From: Neisseria animaloris | Lineage (GTDB): Bacteria > Pseudomonadota > Gammaproteobacteria > Burkholderiales > Neisseriaceae | Direction of reading: 5' to 3' | Assembly: GCF_900637855.1 (NCBI RefSeq) | Contig: NZ_LR134440.1 | Coordinates: forward strand, 2,108,001 to 2,172,000 | Length of the DNA stretch: 64,000 nt | In this document: positions 38,569 through 45,995 of the stretch, piece by piece | Layout of the letters: each line of letters starts with the position of its first letter | Numbering within the stretch: the stretch's first letter is position 1 | Notes under the pieces: generated by a model | Database searches by the model: none | What the model was told of the DNA's origin: nothing | The model's input: only the letters and a program-made list of their open reading frames with translations | Position numbers and translations under genes: made by a program

Positions 38569-39333
38569 TTATTCGTCTTCCTCTACTTTTTTGCGCACGA
38601 ATGCTTCGGCGATGTCTTTCAGGGTAAAGCGGTCGGTTTCGGGGCGTTCGTCGGGATAAACCGGCTTGGAGAAATCGACGCGGATATGCAGTTCGGGCAT
38701 GGAAACCACGCGCCAGATGGAATGCAGCAGGCTCACGTTGGCATAGGAAGGCTCGGTGGTGCGGTTGCCCAAATGGTCGTAATAGCGCAAAGCCATAACC
38801 TGAACCGGTGCGTTGCTGTCGATGGCGGATTGAAACAACGCGGCTTTAAACGGCAGAACACTGGTGCCTGAAGAGGTTTTTGCTTCGGGAAAAAAGCTGA
38901 CGTTTTGGCCGGATTTTAAAGCGGCGGCAATGGCTTGGTTGATGGGTTCGACATCTTTGCGCGAATTGCGGTTGATGAAAACCGTGCCGGCGTTACGCCC
39001 CATTTTGCCGAGCACGGGCCAGTTGCTGATTTCTTGCTTGGCGATAAAACTGCTGGGATAAAGTGCGCTCATGGCGAAAATATCCAGCCATGAAACATGG
39101 TTTGCCACCACCAAATTGCCGTGCGTGTGGAAATGTTCGGGCGGGGTGGAAACATCCAATTTGACGCCCAGTGCCTGCAAAGCGGTGGAGCCTAGTGTGA
39201 TGATGGCGCGGTTGCGCTGCTCGGGGTCGCTGCCGTCTATCCGGTTCAGGTTACGGCCTGTTTTAAACAGCCAGACTACCAGTTTGAATAGGCGGGCAAA
39301 GCGGAGGGTGAGGGGGGCTTTTTGTGCAGGCAT
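38569..39333 (-). CDS. plsC: 1-acyl-sn-glycerol-3-phosphate acyltransferase
   Basis: Membrane-bound lysophosphatidate acyltransferase that adds the second acyl chain in phospholipid synthesis. From ATG 39333 it is 254 residues. Motif I NHVSWLD is at 78-84 and motif III reads FPEAKTS near 148, with Ala-Lys in place of the common Gly-Thr. An N-terminal hydrophobic segment is present. Its place after fpg matches the meningococcal fpg-nlaA pairing. An alternative TTG start lies 7 codons upstream. Confidence 0.88.
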   Translation of the reverse strand: MPAQKAPLTLRFARLFKLVVWLFKTGRNLNRIDGSDPEQRNRAIITLGSTALQALGVKLDVSTPPEHFHTHGNLVVANHVSWLDIFAMSALYPSSFIAKQEISNWPVLGKMGRNAGTVFINRNSRKDVEPINQAIAAALKSGQNVSFFPEAKTSSGTSVLPFKAALFQSAIDSNAPVQVMALRYYDHLGNRTTEPSYANVSLLHSIWRVVSMPELHIRVDFSKPVYPDERPETDRFTLKDIAEAFVRKKVEEDE

Positions 39334-39410
39334 CGGGGAAGTGTTCTTTATCAAAATGCAAGGCGTGGATTATATTACAAGTGTTTGCTTTGCTGTGAGT
39401 CGGAAAGCGG

Positions 39411-39457
39411 TTTTCAGACGGCCTGTTACCAAGTCTTTGCAATAGGCCGTCTGAAAA
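39411..39457. terminator. Uptake-sequence pair abutting the fpg stop
   Basis: 14-bp arms and a 19-nt loop. The first arm begins at the base right after the fpg stop codon. Confidence 0.7.
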
Positions 39458-40285
39458 TTATTTCTGACAGCGGCTGCAATAGAATGTGCCGCGCTGCCCG
39501 AGGGTTTCTTTCTGAATCAGTTCGCCGCATTGTACGCAGGGCTCGTTGTGTCGGCCGTATACGGTGTATTCCTGTTGGAAATAGCCGCTTTGTCCGTTGC
39601 TGTCGACAAAATCGCGCAGAGTGCTGCCGCCGGTGGCAATGGCGCGGTTTAAGACGGCCTGTATCGTTTCCACCAGCTTTACGCATTCTTGCTTGGTGAT
39701 TTTGTCGGCGGGGCGTTTGGGGGAAATGCCGGCTTTAAACAGGCTTTCGTTGGCGTAAATATTGCCAATACCGACTACCACGGCATTATCCATCAAAGCG
39801 AGTTTGACGGCCCGCTTTTGTGCGTGCAGTTTCGAGTACAGATAAGCAGCATCGAATTGCGGTTCGAACGGTTCAGGACCAAGGGCGGCGAGCAGGGGGT
39901 GATGTTCGGCGGCACCCGCAAACCATGAAACCATACCGAAACGGCGCGGATCGCGATAACGCAGCACGGTGCCGTTGTCGAAAACAATATCGACATGGTC
40001 GTGTTTGCCGGGATTGTCGATATCGGGATTTTCAGCGGTGAGGATGCGCAGGCTGCCCGACATCCCCAAATGGATCAGCAGCACGCCGGTATTGAAACCG
40101 ACTAACAGATATTTGGCGCGACGGGTACAGCTTAAAACGGTTTGGTTGTGCAGGATGCCGGCTAAATCAGGTGTAACCGGAAAACGCAGTTTGGGTTGGC
40201 GTACGACAGTGTTTTTAACGGTTCGGCCGCTGATATGCGGGCTGATACCGCGCAATGCGGTTTCGACTTCGGGTAATTCTGGCAT
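39458..40285 (-). CDS. mutM: Formamidopyrimidine-DNA glycosylase
   Basis: Fpg/MutM bifunctional glycosylase/AP lyase that removes 8-oxoguanine and formamidopyrimidines. The 275 residues begin [13 protein letters not shown], placing the catalytic Pro at position 2 after Met removal and Glu at 3, which fixes the start at 40285. The C-terminal zinc finger has four cysteines (CVQCGELI.. and FYCSRCQK). It is followed by plsC on the same strand and diverges from rpsO. Confidence 0.97.
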   Translation of the reverse strand: MPELPEVETALRGISPHISGRTVKNTVVRQPKLRFPVTPDLAGILHNQTVLSCTRRAKYLLVGFNTGVLLIHLGMSGSLRILTAENPDIDNPGKHDHVDIVFDNGTVLRYRDPRRFGMVSWFAGAAEHHPLLAALGPEPFEPQFDAAYLYSKLHAQKRAVKLALMDNAVVVGIGNIYANESLFKAGISPKRPADKITKQECVKLVETIQAVLNRAIATGGSTLRDFVDSNGQSGYFQQEYTVYGRHNEPCVQCGELIQKETLGQRGTFYCSRCQK

Positions 40286-40396
40286 GGTATTCTCGCTGGC
40301 AGGTAAAAATATGGCCGGCCAATAATGGTTTTCAGACGGCCTTATACAGGGAAGAAAACAGTTTACAACATCTGTTTGCCGGTTTCCGATAAAACC

Positions 40397-40425
40397 GTGC
40401 AAACTTTAATAAGCTGTGGCATAAT
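40397..40425 (+). promoter_or_regulatory. Putative rpsO promoter
   Basis: Extended -10 TGG-CATAAT ends at 40425; the -35 region around 40397-40402 is weak. The implied leader is about 95 bases. Confidence 0.5.
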
Positions 40426-40452
40426 CCGGCTCTCGTTATTAACGAATTCAGG

Positions 40453-40500
40453 AGTTTGCACGGGTTTAGGCTTGGCAAACTTGTCCGAACCGAAAGGTTC
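40453..40500 (+). promoter_or_regulatory. Structured rpsO leader
   Basis: Two hairpins lie before the rpsO ribosome site: AGTTTGC/GCAAACT (7 bp, 15-nt loop, 40453-40481) and GAACC-GAAA-GGTTC (5 bp with a GNRA tetraloop, 40487-40500). This fits the known habit of S15 to bind its own mRNA leader. The match to a described S15 leader class is not established. Confidence 0.4.
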
Positions 40501-40526
40501 ATTTTATTTATCGGAGTTTATCCATT

Positions 40527-40796
40527 ATGGCATTGACCGTAGAACAAAAAGCACAAATTGTTAAAGATTTCCAACGCAAAGAAGGCGATACTGGTTCTTC
40601 AGAAGTTCAAGTAGCTCTGCTGACCTTCCGTATCAACGATTTGACTCCACACTTCAAAGCAAATCCTAAAGACCACCACAGCCGTCGCGGTTTGCTGAAA
40701 ATGGTAAGCCAACGCCGCCGCCTGCTGGCCTACTTGCGCCGCACCAAACCGGATACTTACCGCGAGTTGATTACCCGTTTGGGCTTGCGTAAATAA
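40527..40796 (+). CDS. rpsO: 30S ribosomal protein S15
   Basis: 89-residue S15, which binds the central domain of 16S rRNA early in assembly. The conserved [20 protein letters not shown] and [19 protein letters not shown] segments are present. GGAG lies 10 bases before the ATG. A structured leader precedes it; pnp does not follow, unlike in E. coli. Confidence 0.98.
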   Translation: MALTVEQKAQIVKDFQRKEGDTGSSEVQVALLTFRINDLTPHFKANPKDHHSRRGLLKMVSQRRRLLAYLRRTKPDTYRELITRLGLRK

Positions 40797-40808
40797 TCTG
40801 ATTGCTTT

Positions 40809-40837
40809 AAACGCCGTTCGTAAAGAGCGGCGTTTTT
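40809..40837 (+). terminator. Terminator of rpsO
   Basis: AACGCCGTTC / GAGCGGCGTT stem with one mismatch and a 5-nt loop, then TTT, just after the rpsO stop. Confidence 0.7.
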
Positions 40838-40884
40838 CTTTGGCGTGAGGCCGTCTGAAAAAAAGCGCAACAAAAGGAAGAAAG

Positions 40885-41418
40885 ATGAACTTTTACGATT
40901 TCAATGTGAAAGATGCACAAGGCGGTATTGTGGCGTTGTCGGGCTATCGGGGCAAGGTGCTGCTGATTGTGAATACGGCCACCCGCTGCGGGCTGACACC
41001 GCAATATAAAGAGTTGCAGCAACTTTACAGCCGTTATTCGGGGCAGGGGTTGGAAATTCTCGATTTCCCGTGCAACCAGTTTCGGCATCAGGCACCGGAA
41101 AGCGGCGGGGAAATTGTGCAAATATGCCGGACCAAGTTCGGCACGCAGTTTAAGATTTTCGACAAAATAGAAGTAAACGGGGCAAACGCCCATCCGCTTT
41201 ATGTCTATTTGAAGTCGCGGCAGCCGAACGACCGAAGCGGCCATAGGATAAAAGATTGGCTGTTGAAGCTGGCAGCTACCGGTATGGGGCATGAGGATGC
41301 CGATATTAAATGGAATTTCACAAAATTTTTGATAAATCGCGAGGGTGAGGTGGTGGGGAGGTTTGCTCCCACCGTAACACCGTTGGAAATGGAAAAAGAA
41401 ATTCAGGCTTTGTTATAA
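40885..41418 (+). CDS. gpxA: Glutathione peroxidase family protein
   Basis: Thiol peroxidase of the GPx family, 177 residues. The catalytic Cys lies in NTATRCGLTPQY near residue 36, followed by the second motif LDFPCNQF near 60 and WNFTKFLI near 148, which carry the Gln/Trp/Asn partners. It has no signal peptide and is probably cytoplasmic. Such bacterial Cys-GPx enzymes often use thioredoxin rather than glutathione. AAGGAAG serves as ribosome site. Confidence 0.92.
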   Translation: MNFYDFNVKDAQGGIVALSGYRGKVLLIVNTATRCGLTPQYKELQQLYSRYSGQGLEILDFPCNQFRHQAPESGGEIVQICRTKFGTQFKIFDKIEVNGANAHPLYVYLKSRQPNDRSGHRIKDWLLKLAATGMGHEDADIKWNFTKFLINREGEVVGRFAPTVTPLEMEKEIQALL

Positions 41419-41432
41419 GCATTTTGCGGAAG

Positions 41433-41491
41433 CATCAGGCCGTCTGAAAAGACAGGGAACACCCCGAATAATCTTTTCAGACGGCCTGATG
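41433..41491. terminator. Extended uptake-sequence palindrome after gpxA
   Basis: Perfect 20-bp arms (4 bases past the uptake sequence on the outside) with a 19-nt loop, then GTTTTT. Confidence 0.8.
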
Positions 41492-41794
41492 TTTTTATAT
41501 GTTTGTAATTTTTTTACCGGATATGTACGGATATGAAAGAAAAGTAGGTATGTTGAAATTAAATAGCCGGTTAGGCGGCAATGAAGAAAACCGACGGTTT
41601 TATATTTTTATGTTTATAGTTAAGATATTGTCTTTTCAAAGTTTATAGATTAATTTTGAAGACGGGTAAATGTTGCGGAAAACAGTTTGACGAAGCAAGG
41701 CTTTCTGATTTAGGTCAATATATTTTGTAGTAATATTACTTATACTGTTTCGTAAGTGAGATTTTTTATTTGTACACTATCAGGAGACAACCAC
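41492..41794. other. adhE upstream region
   Basis: AT-rich, no gene. Contains the FNR-like site and -10 described separately, a 12-base palindrome AGTAATATTACT at 41729-41740 directly next to the -10, and a good ribosome site (CAGGAG). Confidence 0.5.
41705..41746 (+). promoter_or_regulatory. FNR-type class II promoter of adhE
   Basis: CTGAT-TTAG-GTCAA at 41705-41718 matches 8 of 10 FNR consensus bases, and TATACT at 41741-41746 is a good -10. The implied start at 41753 puts the site centre at exactly -41.5. There is no -35 hexamer. Confidence 0.6.
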
Positions 41795-44410
41795 ATGAAC
41801 GCATCTGCCGATACCGCCGTAAGCCCAGCAGTGGCCGAGGTAAACAGCTTGGTTGAAAGAGGTTTGGTTGCGCTGGAGGCTTTCCGTCAGTTAAATCAAG
41901 AACAAATCGATTATATCGTTGCCAAAGCGTCGATTGCGGCACTGGCCAAACACGGCGAGCTTGCCATGCATGCGGTGGAAGAAACCGGCCGTGGAATATT
42001 TGAAGACAAAGCCACTAAAAACCTGTTTGCCTGCGAAAACGTAGTGCGCCGCCTGCGCGATTTGAAAACAGTGGGAGTCATCAGTGAAGACGATGTAACG
42101 GGTATTACCGAAATCGCCGACCCTGTGGGCGTGGTATGCGGTATCGTGCCGACGACCAATCCCACTTCTACTACGATTTTTAAGGCATTGATTTCTTTGA
42201 AAACACGCAATCCGATTGTGTTTTCGTTCCATCCTTCCGCCCAGCAATGTTCCGCACATGCCGCACAGATTGTGCGCGATGCCGCAGTTGCGGCCGGTGC
42301 GCCTGAAAACTGTATCCAATGGATTGAAAAACCTTCTATGGAAGGTACGTCTTCATTAATGAAGCATCCGGGTATCGCCACTATCCTGGCTACCGGCGGC
42401 AATGCGATGGTGGAAGCGGCTTATTCCTGCGGAAAACCTGCACTCGGTGTGGGTGCAGGCAACGTGCCGGCTTATGTGGAAAAATCCGCCGACATCTGGC
42501 AGGCGGCACACGATATTGTGATGTCGAAAGCGTTTGATAACGGCATGATTTGCGCCAGTGAACAGGCGGTAATCGCAGATAAGGAAATTTACGACGAGCT
42601 GGTTGCCGAGATGAAGTCTTACGGCGTTTATGTTGTCAACAAAAAAGAAAAAGCGCTGTTGGAAGACTTTATTTTCGGTGTGAAAGCCGACAGTAAAAAT
42701 TGCAGCTTGGCCAAATTGAACTCCGCCGTGGTAGGCAAATCCGCCGCATGGATTGCCGAGCAAGCCGGTTTCAGCGTGCCTGAAAAAACCAATATCCTGA
42801 TGGCGGAATGCCGCGAAGTGGGCCCCAAAGAACCGCTCACCCGCGAAAAACTTTCTCCCGTGCTGGCTCTTTTGAAAGCAACCAGTAGCGAAGAAGGCTT
42901 GAAACTTTCCGAGCAAATGGTGGAATTCGACGGTTTGGGCCACTCCGCCGCCATTCACACGGCCGACAGGGATTTGGTTAAAGAATTCGGCGCGCGCGTG
43001 AAAGCCATCCGCGTTATTTGGAATTCTCCTTCGACTTTCGGCGGCATCGGCGACGTGTACAACGCTTTCCTGCCTTCTCTGACGCTCGGTTGCGGCTCTT
43101 ACGGCAAAAACTCGGTCGGCAACAACGTCAGCGCCGTCAATCTGTTGAACATCAAAAAAATAGGCCGTCGGAGAAACAACATGCAATGGTTTAAAGTGCC
43201 CGCCAAAATTTATTTTGAACGCGACTCCATCCAATATCTGCAAGATATGAAAGAGTGCGAAAAAGTGATGATCGTTACCGACCGCTCTATGGTGGATTTG
43301 GGCTTTGTCGATAAAGTAACCCATCAATTGCACTTGCGTAAAAACAAAGTAACCGTACAGTTGTTTACCGATGTCGAGCCGGATCCCAGCGTGCAAACCG
43401 TATACAAAGGCACCGATCTGATGCGCAGCTTCCAGCCCGATACCATTATCGCATTGGGCGGCGGTTCGGCTATGGATGCGGCCAAAGCCATGTGGCTCTT
43501 TTACGAGCAGCCCCAAGTCGAATTTGAAGATTTGGTGCAAAAATTCATGGACATCCGCAAACGCGCCTTCCGCTTCCCCGAATTGGGCCGCAAAGCCAAA
43601 TTCATCGGCATTCCGACGACTTCGGGCACCGGTTCGGAAGTTACTCCGTTTACCGTAATCAGCGACGGCGACAAAAAATACCCGATTGCCGACTACTCGC
43701 TCACTCCGACCATTGCCATCGTAGACCCCGCATTTACCATGACCGTGCCCGCGCACGTTACCGCCGATACCGGTTTGGACGTATTGACCCACGCCGTAGA
43801 AGCCTATGTTTCCGTGCTGGCCAACGACTTTACCGACGGTTTGGCATTGCAGGCCATCAAGCTGGTGTTCGAATTCTTGGAGCGTTCGTACAAATACGGA
43901 GCCGAAGACCCCGAAGCCCGCGAGCGCATGCACAATGCCTCGACCATTGCGGGTATGGCGTTTGCCAACGCGTTTTTGGGGATGAACCACTCATTAGCGC
44001 ACAAAATCGGCGGAAAATTCCACACGCCGCACGGCCGTACCAACGCGATTCTGATGCCGCACGTGATCCGTTACAACGGTACGCGTCCGCAAAAAACCGC
44101 CACTTGGCCGAAATACAACCACTACAAAGCCGACGTGAAATACCAAGAAATCGCCCGTACCCTCGGCTTGCCTTGCAGCACTCCGGCCGAAGGCGTGGAA
44201 TCTTTCGCCAAAGCCTGCGACGAGTTGGCACGCAAAGTGGGCATCAATATGTCGTTTAAAGAACAAGGTATTGATGAGAAAGCCTTCATGGCTGCCCGCA
44301 AAGAGTTGGCGATGATGGCTTACGAAGACCAATGTTCTCCCGCCAATCCGCGCCTACCGATGGTGGCCGATATGGAAGAAATCTTGACTAAGGCTTATTA
44401 CGGGGAATAA
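41795..44410 (+). CDS. adhE: Bifunctional acetaldehyde-CoA/alcohol dehydrogenase
   Basis: Fermentative enzyme that reduces acetyl-CoA to ethanol in two NADH-dependent steps. The 871 residues comprise an aldehyde dehydrogenase domain (about 15-440, catalytic C253 in GMICASEQ), a linker near 455-465, and an iron alcohol dehydrogenase domain (about 466-871, [38 protein letters not shown]). E. coli AdhE is 891 residues and forms spirosomes. The domain linker contains a Shine-Dalgarno-like GGAG 7 bases before an in-frame ATG (43181). Confidence 0.96.
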   Translation: MNASADTAVSPAVAEVNSLVERGLVALEAFRQLNQEQIDYIVAKASIAALAKHGELAMHAVEETGRGIFEDKATKNLFACENVVRRLRDLKTVGVISEDDVTGITEIADPVGVVCGIVPTTNPTSTTIFKALISLKTRNPIVFSFHPSAQQCSAHAAQIVRDAAVAAGAPENCIQWIEKPSMEGTSSLMKHPGIATILATGGNAMVEAAYSCGKPALGVGAGNVPAYVEKSADIWQAAHDIVMSKAFDNGMICASEQAVIADKEIYDELVAEMKSYGVYVVNKKEKALLEDFIFGVKADSKNCSLAKLNSAVVGKSAAWIAEQAGFSVPEKTNILMAECREVGPKEPLTREKLSPVLALLKATSSEEGLKLSEQMVEFDGLGHSAAIHTADRDLVKEFGARVKAIRVIWNSPSTFGGIGDVYNAFLPSLTLGCGSYGKNSVGNNVSAVNLLNIKKIGRRRNNMQWFKVPAKIYFERDSIQYLQDMKECEKVMIVTDRSMVDLGFVDKVTHQLHLRKNKVTVQLFTDVEPDPSVQTVYKGTDLMRSFQPDTIIALGGGSAMDAAKAMWLFYEQPQVEFEDLVQKFMDIRKRAFRFPELGRKAKFIGIPTTSGTGSEVTPFTVISDGDKKYPIADYSLTPTIAIVDPAFTMTVPAHVTADTGLDVLTHAVEAYVSVLANDFTDGLALQAIKLVFEFLERSYKYGAEDPEARERMHNASTIAGMAFANAFLGMNHSLAHKIGGKFHTPHGRTNAILMPHVIRYNGTRPQKTATWPKYNHYKADVKYQEIARTLGLPCSTPAEGVESFAKACDELARKVGINMSFKEQGIDEKAFMAARKELAMMAYEDQCSPANPRLPMVADMEEILTKAYYGE

Positions 44411-44441
44411 TCCTCACCGGGTAAGTTGTTGGGAGGAGAAG

Positions 44442-44471
44442 AGGCCGTCTGAAAATATTTTCAGACGGCCT
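44442..44471. terminator. Uptake-sequence pair after adhE
   Basis: 14-bp arms, 2-nt spacer, followed by seven T. Confidence 0.85.
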
Positions 44472-44710
44472 TTTTTTGTATGTCGGAGATAGGGTGGGAT
44501 TCCCGTAACCGATACGAAGGAGTCGATATAGCAGGGAATGCCAACGCACGCTGCTGCGGCTGCGTTGCCGTATGCCGGTATCGGATACGTGCCGCAAATA
44601 CAGAACCTTCAGTAAAAGTAACGGTCGTTACCGGACGGATCTGTGTTCGGGCGGCTTCGGTTTTTCAATGCCTGAACCGTTCTGCTTTTATTTTTCAAAA
44701 AGGATGCTTA
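44472..44710. other. Intergenic stretch with nested inverted repeats
   Basis: No gene recognised. CCGATAC (44509-44515) can pair with GTATCGG (44578-44584), and inside it CAACGCA (44542-44548) with TGCGTTG (44561-44567). Base composition is higher in GC than the other AT-rich gaps. It may be a structured leader or a decayed repeat. Confidence 0.3.
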
Positions 44711-44869
44711 ATGAAAAAAGGATACTATCTCAAACTTTCCATCGCTTTCTTGGTGCTTTCGGTGGTGAATTTTCTGTTGTCTCCCAAGCAGGATGGCATT
44801 CCCTTTATCAGCATTTTCTTCATTATCGCGGCGGTAGTGGCTTTCTTTATCCACCGCAAAAAAGGCTGA
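44711..44869 (+). CDS. 52-residue membrane protein
   Basis: Two hydrophobic segments (about 6-22 and 30-46) separated by the polar turn SPKQDGIP, with a basic HRKKG end, so both ends probably face the cytoplasm. The ATG at 44711 has AAAAAGGA 8 bases upstream, which favours this short form over a longer frame that reads through the repeat-like region. No family recognised. Confidence 0.6.
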   Translation: MKKGYYLKLSIAFLVLSVVNFLLSPKQDGIPFISIFFIIAAVVAFFIHRKKG

Positions 44870-44876
44870 TTGGCAA

Positions 44877-44906
44877 AAGGCCGTCTGAAAAGTTTCAGAC
44901 GGCCTT
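44877..44906. terminator. Uptake-sequence pair between the small membrane protein and rbsK
   Basis: 14-bp arms with a 2-nt spacer; shared by the two convergent genes. Confidence 0.8.
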
Positions 44907-44927
44907 CTTACAATGGCAAAGGCAGGA

Positions 44928-45830
44928 TTATTTCTGTTGCGCCAAAAACGCTTCCAACTCCGCCAAAGTGGGCATGCCGCCTTGCGCACCGGCTTTGGTT
45001 ACCGACAAGGCTGCGGCGGCGCAGGCTTTGCGCACGGCGGTTGCCATTCCTTCATGGAGGAAGACGGCAAATGCGCCGTTAAAGGTATCGCCCGCGCCGG
45101 TGGTGTCGACGGGGGTAACTTTAAAGCTCGGTTGTCTGTGCAACGTGCCGTTGTCGTCGTTGTAGACCACGCCTTCGCTGCCGCGCGTCATCAGCACGGG
45201 GCGGCCTGCCTGCCGGATTAAGGTTTCGACCGGCGTGTCTTCCGGCAGCCCCAAGCTGATGGCGAGTTCGTAGGCGTTGGGGGTGAGCAGTGTAACCAAT
45301 TCGAGCAGCCCGGCGGGCAGTTTTTGGGCGGGGGCGGGGTTGAGCACGAACGGCTTGCCGTGTTTGCGGGCGAGCTTGGCGGCGGTAATCACACATTCCA
45401 TCGGAATTTCAAGCTGGCTTAAAACCACATCGGATTCGGCAATGCGGGCTTCGCAGGTTTCGATGTCGGCGGGCGTGATACCGAAGTTTGCGCCGGAAAC
45501 CACGATGATGTGGTTGTCGCCCCCGGCCACGGTAATGTTGGCCATGCCGGTGGGCAGATGAGGCAAGATTTTGACGTGTGCGGTATCAACGCCTTCCTGC
45601 TTGAGATGGGCGAGCAGTTCGCTGCCGAAGCCGTCGTTGCCGACTGCACCTATCATGCACACGTCCGCCCCCAAACGCGCGGCGGCCACGGCTTGGTTGG
45701 CTCCTTTGCCGCCCATGAAGCGGTTGAACGACGTGCCCAAAAGCGTTTCGCCCTGTTTGGGGAAGCGGGGCGAGCCGGTAACCAAGTCCATGTTGATGCT
45801 GCCGACAACGGTGATTTTTTTAGGATTCAT
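44928..45830 (-). CDS. rbsK: Ribokinase
   Basis: Phosphorylates ribose to ribose 5-phosphate. The 300 residues have the N-terminal GSINMDLV, the sugar-binding GGKGANQAVAAARLGADV near 40-57, and the DTTGAGDTFNGAFA anion hole near 247. Length and motifs separate it from fructokinases. No rbs transporter genes lie nearby, so nucleoside-derived ribose is a plausible substrate source. Confidence 0.92.
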   Translation of the reverse strand: MNPKKITVVGSINMDLVTGSPRFPKQGETLLGTSFNRFMGGKGANQAVAAARLGADVCMIGAVGNDGFGSELLAHLKQEGVDTAHVKILPHLPTGMANITVAGGDNHIIVVSGANFGITPADIETCEARIAESDVVLSQLEIPMECVITAAKLARKHGKPFVLNPAPAQKLPAGLLELVTLLTPNAYELAISLGLPEDTPVETLIRQAGRPVLMTRGSEGVVYNDDNGTLHRQPSFKVTPVDTTGAGDTFNGAFAVFLHEGMATAVRKACAAAALSVTKAGAQGGMPTLAELEAFLAQQK

Positions 45831-45850
45831 ATTGCTTCCTCGATTGGTTG

Positions 45851-45920
45851 GGGCCGTCTGAAAAGTTATCTGTTGCTGCGGCAGCGTCGTGCTTTTGCTG
45901 CCGTATGTTTCAGACGGCCT
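45851..45920. repeat. Uptake-sequence pair with inner stem upstream of rbsK
   Basis: 12-bp uptake arms enclose CGGCAGC/GCTGCCG (7 bp, 11-nt loop). It lies in the rbsK leader and about 76 bases past the parE stop. Confidence 0.55.
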
Positions 45921-45957
45921 TTGATAAAGGTTGGCAGGTAGTAAAAGCCGTAATCTG

Positions 45958-45995
45958 TTTCAGACGGCCTCTTGTACCGACAAGGCCGTCTGAAA
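45958..45995 (-). terminator. Uptake-sequence pair abutting the parE stop
   Basis: 13-bp arms continued by TTGT/ACAA after a one-base bulge. The arm begins at the base after the parE stop codon. Confidence 0.75.

Noticed and set aside
42356-43990. 544-codon open frame on the minus strand opposite adhE
   Set aside because: It is the mirror of a highly biased coding frame, has no ribosome site or family match, and is rich in His, Gly, Val and Phe as shadows of this GC-skewed codon use are.
44504-44540. dRS3-like repeat (ATTCCC .. GGGAAT)
   Set aside because: The spacing between the two halves is far longer than in dRS3 elements and no second copy is present.
44480-44710. Longer N-terminus for the 52-residue membrane protein
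   Set aside because: The extension is Cys/Arg-rich, reads through inverted repeats and lacks a ribosome site, whereas ATG 44711 has one.
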